NCBI GenBank assembly: GCA_963751395.1
Contig: CAVVUC010000004.1
Coordinates: 744,001-808,000, forward strand
Origin: CAVVUC01 sp963751395
Lineage (GTDB): Bacteria > Verrucomicrobiota > Verrucomicrobiia > Chthoniobacterales > Chthoniobacteraceae
Direction of reading: 5' to 3'
DNA length: 64,000 nt
Position numbers and translations under genes: made by a program. Positions 47,328-54,818 of this stretch are shown piece after piece (positions within the stretch are counted from its first letter, which is position 1; each line of letters starts with the position of its first letter). The notes below the pieces were generated by a model. It did not search any database, was not told where the DNA came from, and saw nothing but the letters and a program-made list of their open reading frames with translations.

Positions 47328-48185
47328 ATGACAACAGGCATCGTGCGTGCGCTCCACGCGCTTCACATCTACGGCACGGCGGGCATTGTGGCCCTTGGGT
47401 GGACACTCGGGCAGTTGCTGGGTTTCCGGTGCGGAACCTATATGCCGCTCTGGCTGGCGGGAGCGCTGTTTGTTTACAACATCGACCGCCTCAAGCGCGA
47501 TCCCGCGGATGCGATCAACACGCCGCGCCGCCTCGAAGAAACGGCGCGTCTGCGGAAACTGAGTGTCGCCATCGCGGCAGTTGCCGGCGTGGCGCTGCTC
47601 GCGATTCCGATCTTCACGCGCGACTGGCTCATGCTCGCGCTTGCGGTTGCCGGCGGTTTCGTCTGCCTGAGTTATTCGATTCCATTCGTGAGCTTTCGGC
47701 TGAAGGACGTGCCGTTTTTGAAAACCTTCTTCGCCCCGACCTTGCTGGCCGCCGCCTGCCTCGTGCCGCCGCTCCTTCAGCAAGGCTTGTCCGTGAGACC
47801 CGCGCATTACGCCGCAGCCTCCGCGTGGACGTGGTGCATCCTCCTTTTCAACATGATCCTCTGCGACCTGCGCGACATCGACGGCGACCGCGCGTCCGGC
47901 ACGCTGAGCATCCCCGTTTTTCTCGGCCCCGTCGCAACGCAGCGCTGGCTCGTGCTTTTGCTGGCGGTCATCGCCGGCCTCTCCTGCGCCGCCGTCGCGA
48001 CCGCACCTGACGCGAGTTCGGGTGTGTGGAAATGGATCGCCGCGCTCAGTCCGATCTACCTCGCCGGGTTGCTCGTCGCGCTGCGCCGCCCCAGGCCGGA
48101 AGATTTTTACGAGTGGTGGGTCGAGGGCATCCTGTTCGTGCCGGCGGCGGTGTGGCTGCTTGCGCACGCAGCGGTGATGCCTTGA
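47328..48185 (+). CDS. UbiA-family prenyltransferase-like membrane protein
   Basis: 285 residues with about eight membrane helices. The first Asp-rich motif is in the region VYNIDRLKRDPADA (about residues 47-60) and the second is LCDLRDIDGDRASGTLSIPVFLG (about 180-202). Both keep the acidic residues for Mg-diphosphate binding, though the first is weaker than the NDxxDxxxD of UbiA itself. An EboC-like role is possible because an EboB-like gene exists at 3333, but the genes are 43 kb apart and the link is weak. It stands upstream of proS with a gap of 73 bases, on the same strand. Confidence 0.7.
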   Translation: MTTGIVRALHALHIYGTAGIVALGWTLGQLLGFRCGTYMPLWLAGALFVYNIDRLKRDPADAINTPRRLEETARLRKLSVAIAAVAGVALLAIPIFTRDWLMLALAVAGGFVCLSYSIPFVSFRLKDVPFLKTFFAPTLLAAACLVPPLLQQGLSVRPAHYAAASAWTWCILLFNMILCDLRDIDGDRASGTLSIPVFLGPVATQRWLVLLLAVIAGLSCAAVATAPDASSGVWKWIAALSPIYLAGLLVALRRPRPEDFYEWWVEGILFVPAAVWLLAHAAVMP

Positions 48186-48258
48186 TTGCCGCCCCGACTC
48201 TCGTGCATAAAAGGCGGCTCCAGATTTCTCAACCACAACTCGATCACCCGATTTCACA

Positions 48259-49800
48259 ATGACTGAACAGCAAAAGACAGCGATCACTCCACGGCGCGAC
48301 GAAGATTTTCCCGAATGGTATCAGCAGGTCGTGCGCGCGGCCGATCTCGCCGAAAACTCCGACGTGCGCGGGTGCATGGTCATCAAGCCGTGGGGCTACG
48401 GCATCTGGGAAAACATGCAGCGGGCGCTGGACCGGATGTTCAAGGAGACCGGTCACAAGAACGCGTATTTTCCGCTCTTCATTCCGCTGAGCTATCTCGC
48501 GAAGGAGGCCGAGCACGTCGAGGGGTTCGCCAAGGAATGCGCCGTCGTGACGCATCACCGGCTCGAAGCCGACGGCGCGGGAAGCCTGCGGCCCGCGCCG
48601 TCCGCGCAGCTCACCGAGCCGCTCGTCGTGCGGCCCACGAGCGAGACGATCATCGGCGCGACCTACGCGAAGTGGGTGCAGTCGTATCGCGACCTGCCGA
48701 TCCTCATCAACCAATGGGCGAACGTCGTGCGCTGGGAGATGCGGCCGCGCGTGTTTCTGCGCACGACGGAGTTTCTGTGGCAGGAAGGCCACACCGCGCA
48801 CGAGACGGAAGCCGAGGCGCGTCGCGGAGACGGAGAAGATGCTGGGCGTTTATGAAAAGTTCGCGCGCGAGTTTCTGGCGGTGCCGGTTTTCTGCGGGCG
48901 AGAAAAGCGGAGGCCGAGCGGTTTCCCGGGCGCGGTGAACACCTTGTGCATCGAAGCGATGGTGCAGGACCGCAAGGCGATCCAGGCCGGCACGTCGCAT
49001 TTTCTCGGGCAGAATTTTGCGCAGCGCGAGCGGCATCAAATTTCAGTCGCGCGAAGGCACGCGAAGAACTCGCCTGGACGACAAGCTGGGGCGTGAGCAC
49101 GCGGCTCATCGGCACGCATCATCATGGCGCACGCGGATGACGACGGCATGATCGTGCCGCCGCGCATCGCGCCGACGCACGTCGTGATCCTGCCGATCGC
49201 GCCGAAGCCCGACACGCGCGACGCCGTTTTCGAAGCGGCGGACAAACTCGCGGACGAACTGCGCGCGCAGCGTTTCCACGGCGAACCGATCGAGGTCGAA
49301 GTGGACAAGCGCGACCTCGGCGGCGGCGTCAAGAATTGGGAGTGGATCAAAAAGGGCGTGCCGGTGCGGATCGAGATCGGCCCGCGCGACATCGCGCAGG
49401 GAACGGCGGCGGTGAGCCGGCGCGATCAGGGGGTGAAGGAAAAGCAGTTCCTGCCATTGCAGCAAATCGTCGGCGAGATCGGCGCAACCTTGCAGGCGAT
49501 CCAGGACAATCTCTACGCGCGCGCGCCCAGGCGCTCCGCGACTGCGAACACGCGCGAACTTCGACACGAAGGAAGACTTTTACAGATTCTTCACGCCCGA
49601 AGAATTCCGAGAAGCCCGAAATCCACGGCGGCTTCGCGCAGTCGCACTGGTGCGGCTCGCGCGAGTGCGAGGAGCAGATCAAGAACGACCTGAAGGTCAC
49701 GATCCGCTGCATCCCGTTCGACGATGTCGTGGAATCAGGCCAGTGCCTGATGTGCGGCGGGCCAAGTTCGCGCCGCGTGCTTTTCGCGAAGTCTTACTGA
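48259..49800 (+). CDS. proS: Prolyl-tRNA synthetase (archaeal/ProS-type 3), many frameshifts
   Basis: The span equals about 514 codons, close to the 480-500 of the short, insertion-lacking ProS. Class II motifs appear in succession but in different frames: DFPEWYQQVVRAADLAE, VRGCMVIKPWGYGIWENMQ, PLFIPLSYL, VVRPTSETIIGATYAKWVQSY, NQWANVVRWEMRPR-FLRTTEFLWQEGHTAH, MLGVYEKFAREFLAVPVFCG, IEAMVQDRKAIQAGTSHFLGQNF, TTSWGVSTRLIG, MAHADDDGMIVPPRIAPTHVVILPIAP, and the end PEIHGGFAQSHWCGSRECEEQIK. Shifts are needed near 48823, 48895-48935 (about three), 49026, 49063, 49117, and at least three between 49525 and 49605. ProS is normally essential, so sequence error is the likely cause unless another copy exists. 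Confidence 0.82.
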
Positions 49801-49807
49801 GCTTCGA

Positions 49808-50260
49808 CTACTTGCCCTTCAGCTTCTCGAGTTCGGCCACGAAGGCGTCGGGACCGCCCGGCATGTAGCCGAGTTCGCCGATTTTCTTCCCCTCGGGGTT
49901 GAGCACGATGATCGTCGGAAACCCTTCGATGTTGAATTTCTTCGAGAGCCCTTCGTTCTGTTTCTTGATGCTCTCGGACTGCGGCTTCGCCTTGGGGAAA
50001 TCCAGTTCGACAAGCACGAGATTCTTTTCCGCGTATTCCTTGAACTTGGCCTGGGAGAAGACCTCTTTGTTGAGCTTGATGCACCAGCCGCACCAGTCCG
50101 AGCCGGTGAAGTCGAGCAGCACGTTCTTGTGCTCCGCCTTCGCCTTTTCGAGGCCTTTGGCGTAGTCGGTGGTCCAGCCAGCCTCATCGGCCGCGGCAAA
50201 ATGTGTAAATGCCGTCGTGGCGATGAGCAATGATGCGAGACTGCGGTAGAGAGTTTTCAT
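49808..50260 (-). CDS. Secreted thioredoxin-fold protein (WCGWC)
   Basis: 150 residues from MKTLYRSLASLLIATTAFTHFAAA, a signal peptide (cleavage near 23). The mature part is a thioredoxin domain: LLDFTGSDWCGWCIKLNKEVFSQAKF with redox pair CGWC, LVLVELDFPK, FNIEGFPTIIVLNPEGKKIGELGY (cis-Pro before TII). It fits the thioredoxin_7 group of periplasmic disulfide reductases. In-frame Met 16 codons upstream (50308) would mask the signal peptide, so 50260 is taken. It ends eight bases from the proS stop, convergent. Confidence 0.85.
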   Translation of the reverse strand: MKTLYRSLASLLIATTAFTHFAAADEAGWTTDYAKGLEKAKAEHKNVLLDFTGSDWCGWCIKLNKEVFSQAKFKEYAEKNLVLVELDFPKAKPQSESIKKQNEGLSKKFNIEGFPTIIVLNPEGKKIGELGYMPGGPDAFVAELEKLKGK

Positions 50261-50350
50261 GGTGAATGATTGTTGGAGCCAAGCTAGGCGATCATTCGCA
50301 CTTCGCAAACGGTCCTTTTTCTGGGCTGCCGAAGCCGCTGGTTGCGATTC

Positions 50351-50385
50351 AAAAAAAGGCCGCGCCGTTTGGGGCGACGCGGCCT
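50351..50385 (-). terminator. Rho-independent terminator after the Pur-type gene
   Basis: On the minus strand the stem AGGCCGCG/CGCGGCCT (50378-50385 with 50357-50364) is followed by seven T's (complement of A50351-50357). It lies 17 bases after the 50402 stop and separates that gene from the thioredoxin-like gene. Confidence 0.88.
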
Positions 50386-50401
50386 GTTGGAGGGAAAGGC
50401 G

Positions 50402-50668
50402 TTAAGAGCGGTTGTCGCCGTAATTCGCGAACGCGGGTTCGCCCAGGTTTTCTTCGCAGTTCAAAATTCGGCCGAGCGCCGAAACAAAAGCGCGCAGACC
50501 TTCGGCGGGCATCATGATCGTGTCGCGATGGCCCTGAACGTCCTCGGTGATTTTGACGAACCGTCCGCGCTGGTTCTCCTTCAGGTCGAGGAAGAAGACT
50601 TTGCGTCCGATTGCGATTCTTTCGGTTACGATGGGTTCCTGGATCATGGTGTTGGTTTGGTTTAGCAT
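50402..50668 (-). CDS. Pur-alpha-like nucleic-acid-binding protein (DUF3276)
   Basis: 88 residues. The core KVFFLDLKENQRGRFVKITEDVQGHRDTIMMPAEGLRAFVSAL is the single PUR repeat: F-FDLKEN-RGRFVKI-E is diagnostic for PurA ssDNA/RNA-binding domains as found in Bacteroidota and spirochaetes. The ATG at 50668 or that at 50647 (MIQEP) may be used; both have A/C-rich leaders. Bacterial PUR proteins bind RNA or DNA; a general role in RNA metabolism is possible. A strong terminator follows. Confidence 0.8.
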   Translation of the reverse strand: MLNQTNTMIQEPIVTERIAIGRKVFFLDLKENQRGRFVKITEDVQGHRDTIMMPAEGLRAFVSALGRILNCEENLGEPAFANYGDNRS

Positions 50669-50687
50669 GGTATTTGTTTGGTTATGA

Positions 50688-51195
50688 TTAGCAGAGTGCG
50701 CAGGGCATGTTGGTTTCGTCGCAGAAGAGGAACCGCTGGTTGTTTTGCAGCGGAGTAAAATTTCGGGGCAGGTTGTTCAGGCTGGCGATTGTTTCCAGGA
50801 GCTGCTGCTCGAACAATCGCGCGCGAATCAAATTCCGGCAGCGCAGAAGGAATTCGGGGTGATCGAGTGGCTTCGGCAGAAAATCATCCGCACCCGAGGC
50901 CAGGGCGAGCCTCCGCGTCTGCCGCGATGCGTCGGCTGAGTACGCAAAAACTGAGGGGGGTGCTTCCGGGGCGGAAGTTGCGCGAATCTCTTGCAAAAAC
51001 GCGAACCTTGTCCGGTCCTACCGAGGAGACCTCCAGCAGAACGAGGTGCGGTCGGAATTCTTCGCAAACCTGCAGAGCCTCGCTCGTCGTGCTCACTTCA
51101 CGAATCATTGTGTACCCCGCGCTGTTGAGAACCTTTGCCATCAACCGAACGTCCTGTCCCGCCTCATCCACGATGAGTATTTTGCCATCCTTCAT
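50688..51195 (-). CDS. Receiver-domain protein with Asp to Glu change, one frameshift
   Basis: The two frames 51195-51000 and 50996-50688 join near 50995 into one receiver of about 168 residues: MKDGKILIVDEAGQDVRLMAKVL, HLVLLEVSSVGPDKVRV, then LQEIRATSAPEAPP, ALASGADDFLPKPLDHPEFLLR. The phosphoacceptor position reads LLEV (E55), not LLDV, so it cannot be phosphorylated there and may mimic the active state. The conserved Lys (FLPKPLD) is kept. The shift is in an A5/T5 run (50995-50999), fitting one extra base. The ATG overlaps the previous gene by 4 bp (51192-51195). It is the last gene of the signalling cluster. Confidence 0.7.
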
Positions 51196-51644
51196 TTTGC
51201 GCTGGTGGCAACCAGATGGCCCACAGACATGGGTTGCTGATGGAATCTGGACCGGCGCTCTTGAATCAGCCCCCCCAGCACGTCGTTCAGACTTTCAAAC
51301 TCGGTCGATTTGTCGAAAAAGTGGTCTGCGCCGAGAGCAATGCATCTGTCGCGGACGTGTTTCGCTGTTTCGTTCGTGAACATCATCACCGAAGTTTCGG
51401 TCTCATCGCTCTTGATCGCCGTGAGCACGTCGATGCCTGTGCCGCCTGGCATGCGGATGTCGAGAATGACGACTTCGGGCTTTAGTGCGCGAATGCTCTC
51501 GATGGCCTCGGGCACTGTCTCGGCGTAGCCGACGATGTCGATCTCTGGCGACTGGCTGAGCAAGTAGGATGAGAGGGAACCTCTCACGAACGGAGAGTCA
51601 TCCGCTATGAAGACCGAGAGTTTCTGCTGGGGCTCGCAATGCAT
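51192..51644 (-). CDS. Single-domain response regulator (CheY-like)
   Basis: 150 residues. Receiver features: VFIADDSPFVR, phosphoacceptor D62 in VVILDIRMPGGTG, SVMMFTNET, and FFDKSTEFE with the Lys that replaces KP. It has no output domain; the C-terminal 25 residues (RRSRFHQQPMSVGHLV) are not a known domain. It overlaps the next gene by 4 bp, hence cotranslated. The space upstream (51645-51784, 140 bases) is long enough for its own promoter. A kinase in the same cluster is the likely phosphodonor. Confidence 0.82.
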   Translation of the reverse strand: MHCEPQQKLSVFIADDSPFVRGSLSSYLLSQSPEIDIVGYAETVPEAIESIRALKPEVVILDIRMPGGTGIDVLTAIKSDETETSVMMFTNETAKHVRDRCIALGADHFFDKSTEFESLNDVLGGLIQERRSRFHQQPMSVGHLVATSAK

Positions 51645-51784
51645 GACACAGACTCTACGGTGACGGCTCTCAGTCCGTCTATTAGCCGGAGACTCGAAAT
51701 TTCGTAAGGGTGAGCGGCCATGCCCGTGTAAGGTTTTTCCTTATACAGGCAGCGGCGACCGCTACGGAGCCGAGCGGAGCGGGA

Positions 51785-52414
51785 TCAATCGACCAGCCGA
51801 TGCTCGATCGCGTACCGCGTCAACTCGACATCGGAGTGCATCCGCATTTTTTCGAGAAGGCGGATATGGTAGGTGCCGACCGTCTTTTCGCTCAGCGATA
51901 ATTCCACGGCGATTTCCTTGAGCGCCTTGCCGGAGGCAACCATGCGGAGCACTTGGAATTCACGATCGGAGAGCGTCTCGTGAGGCGGCTGGCCGGTGTC
52001 CGAATGCAACTGCGAGACGAGCTTTTCGGCGAGAAGCGGGCTGACGTACTTCCCGCCGCCGATCACCTTTTTCACCGCTTGCACGAGCTCCTCCGGTGCG
52101 TGGTCCTTGGTCATGTAACCGGAAGCGCCCGCCTTGAGAACGCGCACCGCATATTGATCCTCCGGGTGCGCGCTGAGGACGAGCACCGGCAGCTTGGGAC
52201 GGCTTTGGCGCAATTCCTTGAGCGCCTCGAGGCCGCTCCGGCCGGGCATTGTGATGTCGAGAACGACGACGTCCCACTCCTGCTTCCATGCTTGATCGAG
52301 AACTTCGCCGGCGTTCCCGGCTTCACCGAAGTCCGAATTTGGAAACTCGTCCGCAAGGATTTGTTTCAATCCCTGACGGACAACAGCGTGGTCATCTGCA
52401 ATCAAGATCCTCAT
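51785..52414 (-). CDS. NarL/FixJ-type response regulator with LuxR HTH
   Basis: 209 residues. Receiver: MRILIADDHAVVRQGL, D53 in VVVLDITMPGRSGLEAL, VLVLSAHPEDQYAVRVLKAGASGYMTKD with Lys. The LuxR/GerE helix-turn-helix is at about 145-205: LSDREFQVLRMVASGKALKEIAVELSLSEKTVGTYHIRLLEKM. The start at 52414 overlaps the kinase stop by 4 bp (ATGA). Pairing with the HisKA_3-type kinase just upstream is the classic NarX/NarL-like arrangement. It is the DNA-binding output of the cluster; its targets are not known. Confidence 0.92.
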   Translation of the reverse strand: MRILIADDHAVVRQGLKQILADEFPNSDFGEAGNAGEVLDQAWKQEWDVVVLDITMPGRSGLEALKELRQSRPKLPVLVLSAHPEDQYAVRVLKAGASGYMTKDHAPEELVQAVKKVIGGGKYVSPLLAEKLVSQLHSDTGQPPHETLSDREFQVLRMVASGKALKEIAVELSLSEKTVGTYHIRLLEKMRMHSDVELTRYAIEHRLVD

Positions 52415-54345
52415 GTGGTCTCCAAAACCGCCTCCCGCTCGATCGGGATTTTTACAGAGATTGTCGTGCCTTCGCCGGTTGTTCCTGTGATCACCACTTC
52501 TGCGCCGAACTTGTGGGCGCGTTCCTGCACGCCCAGCAGGCCGAGGGAATCCGACTCGAACACTTCCCGCTCGGTGATGCCGCGGCCGTTGTCCTTGATC
52601 TCGAGCAGAAGTTCCTCGGCATCGGTTTTCAAAAGCACATCGACGATCGTCGCATCCGCGTGACGCGCGACGTTCGTGAGCGACTCCTGGAAAATGCGGA
52701 AAAGAGCCGTGCTCAACTCGGGACCGACCTCGATTGTTTCGGGGTCGGCTATGAAATGCGTGATGATGCCCGTGCGATTTGTGAACTCTCCCGCCTGCCA
52801 TTCGATCGCCGCAACGAGTCCCAAGTCGTCGAGAACACCGGGGCGCAGTTCGGTGCAGATTTTCCGCACCGATTCGATGGTCGGATTGACGAGCGAGCGC
52901 ATCCGCGCGAGGCGTTCGTGAATGCCGGCCTGGTCGGCGGGAATGTGCGCCGAGAGCCATGCAAGGTCGATCTTGATGCCGGTCAGCGCCTGGCCGAGTT
53001 CGTCGTGGATTTCGCGGGCGATGCGCTTCCGGTCTTCCTCACGCACTTTCTCCAGTCGCGCCGCCAGCGCCCGTAGCTTTTCCTTGTTTCGTTCGAGCCG
53101 GTCCTCGACGAGCTTGCGCTCCGTGATATCGATGTGGGAACCCAGCATGCGATCGGGTTTGCCATCCGCGCCAAACTGGATCGTTCCGCGCGCGAGAATC
53201 CAGCGATACGTGCCGTCTTTGTGGCGCAGCCGGAACTCCTCTTCATAAATTTGCGAGGGGTTTTCGAGAAGATTCCTCACTCTGGCAATCATGCGCTCAC
53301 GATCGTTGTCGTGCAGCAGATTTTCCCATGTGGCGAGGCTGTTCTCGAGTTCATCATCCTGGTAACCAAGCTGGCTTTTCCATTCGAGCGAATAAAAGAC
53401 CGAGCTGGTGCGGATATTCCAGTCGAAGAAGCCGATGTTTGCGGCGCGAACCGCAATCTCGAGGCGGATCCTGCTTTCCTGCAAGGCATCCTCCGCGCGT
53501 TTGCGTTCGTCCAGCTCGGCCTGCAGCCGGTGGTTCAACTGGTCGAGCTGAAAACGGGTGATCGAATGGTCGATGCAGTGCGCCAGTTGCGTGAGGTAGT
53601 TCTCGCTTCGGATGACGTAATCGTAGGCGCCCAGTTTCAGCGCGGCAATGGCGGTTTCCTCATCGTTCGAGTTCGCGATGCAGACGAACGGGAGCGAGGC
53701 GCCGCAATACCTCGCTGAGCGCAGAAGTTCCAGGCCGCTCATGCCCGGCATCTGGAGATCGAGCAGCACGAGGTCGAAGTCGTGCCTGCGCGCAAGAAGA
53801 CGCAAAGCCTCCTCACAGGACCGGATGACATCGACTCTGAAATGCGGCGCGACCTGCGCGAAATGAAGAAGCGTGGCGTCCACTTCGGACTGCAATTCCT
53901 CTATGTAAAGAATGTGCCTGGGTGGTTCGGCAATCGCCTGGCCTGGCGCTTTGCTTTCCCGGAAGCGGGCGATCGCAGAGCGAAGCACGACCGGCAGAGT
54001 CTCGAGCCGGCTGTCGGTTTTCGGAACGTAATCGTAAGCGCCAAGCCTCAGCGCCTCGACGACGAGCTTTTCGTCTCCCACGCCCGTGACCATGACCACC
54101 GGAAGTTTGATCTCCGAGCGCAGCAGATTTCTCAGCACGTCGATGCCATCCATGTCCGGCAGATGGTTGTCGAGCAGCAGCGCATCGTAGGCATTCGGGT
54201 TTCCGCGCACCCGTTCCTGGAAAGCCTCTCCGCGATCGACAATCTCAATCTCGAACTCCGGCGCTGTCCGTGCGAAATGCGCCTGGGTCAGATCCGCGTG
54301 AGCCGGATCATCCTCCGCATAAAGCACTCGGATCCTCGCGCTCAT
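52411..54345 (-). CDS. Cytoplasmic hybrid sensor kinase: REC-REC-PAS-HisKA_3-HATPase
   Basis: 644 residues, no membrane helix. Two receiver domains come first: about 5-125 with D59 (ALLLDNHLPDMDG) and about 143-262 with LVLLDLQMPGMSG. A PAS/PAC fold follows (about 295-415; AANIGFFDWNIRTSSVFYSLEWKSQLGY, RHKDGTYRWILARGTI). The dimerisation helix is of the HisKA_3 type: EEDRKRIAREIHDELGQALTGIKIDLAW with the phospho-His near 445. The ATPase has DNGRGITEREV and GLLGVQERA. It is coupled by ATGA overlaps to the receiver upstream (54342-54345) and to NarL-type regulator downstream. N-terminal receivers mean it is probably controlled by an upstream kinase. Confidence 0.9.
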   Translation of the reverse strand: MSARIRVLYAEDDPAHADLTQAHFARTAPEFEIEIVDRGEAFQERVRGNPNAYDALLLDNHLPDMDGIDVLRNLLRSEIKLPVVMVTGVGDEKLVVEALRLGAYDYVPKTDSRLETLPVVLRSAIARFRESKAPGQAIAEPPRHILYIEELQSEVDATLLHFAQVAPHFRVDVIRSCEEALRLLARRHDFDLVLLDLQMPGMSGLELLRSARYCGASLPFVCIANSNDEETAIAALKLGAYDYVIRSENYLTQLAHCIDHSITRFQLDQLNHRLQAELDERKRAEDALQESRIRLEIAVRAANIGFFDWNIRTSSVFYSLEWKSQLGYQDDELENSLATWENLLHDNDRERMIARVRNLLENPSQIYEEEFRLRHKDGTYRWILARGTIQFGADGKPDRMLGSHIDITERKLVEDRLERNKEKLRALAARLEKVREEDRKRIAREIHDELGQALTGIKIDLAWLSAHIPADQAGIHERLARMRSLVNPTIESVRKICTELRPGVLDDLGLVAAIEWQAGEFTNRTGIITHFIADPETIEVGPELSTALFRIFQESLTNVARHADATIVDVLLKTDAEELLLEIKDNGRGITEREVFESDSLGLLGVQERAHKFGAEVVITGTTGEGTTISVKIPIEREAVLETT

Positions 54346-54818
54346 CTCGTCATGCCATCCCGAAACGGCGGCTCATTCGTGAGCACCCAGTAAGCTTTGA
54401 TCGTCCGTGCGATTTCCGCGAATGTCGTGAAATCCACCGGTTTCACGATGTACGAGTTCACGCCGGATTCGTAAGCGTTGTCGATGTCGCTGTCCTGCCG
54501 GGACGTGGTCAAAACGATGATCGGCACACGCTTCCAGACCGGATGCTCGCGCGCCTGGCGCAGCACATCGAGGCCGTTCACTTTCGGAAGACGCAGATCG
54601 AGAAGGACGATCAGGGGAAGGTCCATGTCCTCGGGCGTGCCATGGGTCTGGATGTAATCGAGAGCCTCCTCCCCGTCGCGGCAGACGGCAAGCGGGTTGG
54701 GGATGCCATGTTCGTAAAAGGCCTGCCGCGTGAGATCGACATCCATCGCGTTGTCTTCAACGAGGAGAATCGGACGCGCGAGCGGTTGTTCGTGCGGGGC
54801 TTGCGGCGTGTAAGTCAT
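54342..54818 (-). CDS. Response regulator of the Rcp1/phytochrome-partner type
   Basis: 158 residues. Receiver with the extended loop of cyanobacterial Rcp1: PILLVEDNAMDVDLTRQAF, VCRDGEEALDYI, D74 in PLIVLLDLRLPKVNGLDVLRQ, PIIVLTTSRQDSDIDNAYESGVNSYIVKPVDF. No output domain. It overlaps genes on both sides by 4 bp. Such regulators normally pair with a phytochrome-like HisKA kinase, which is what the upstream gene is. It may pass phosphate to the hybrid kinase downstream (inference). Confidence 0.9.
   Translation of the reverse strand: MTYTPQAPHEQPLARPILLVEDNAMDVDLTRQAFYEHGIPNPLAVCRDGEEALDYIQTHGTPEDMDLPLIVLLDLRLPKVNGLDVLRQAREHPVWKRVPIIVLTTSRQDSDIDNAYESGVNSYIVKPVDFTTFAEIARTIKAYWVLTNEPPFRDGMTR

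Noticed and set aside
51735..51760. Small TAAGG/CCTTA hairpin in the gap before the CheY-like gene
   Set aside because: The stem has only 5 bp, too weak to call a terminator or operator.
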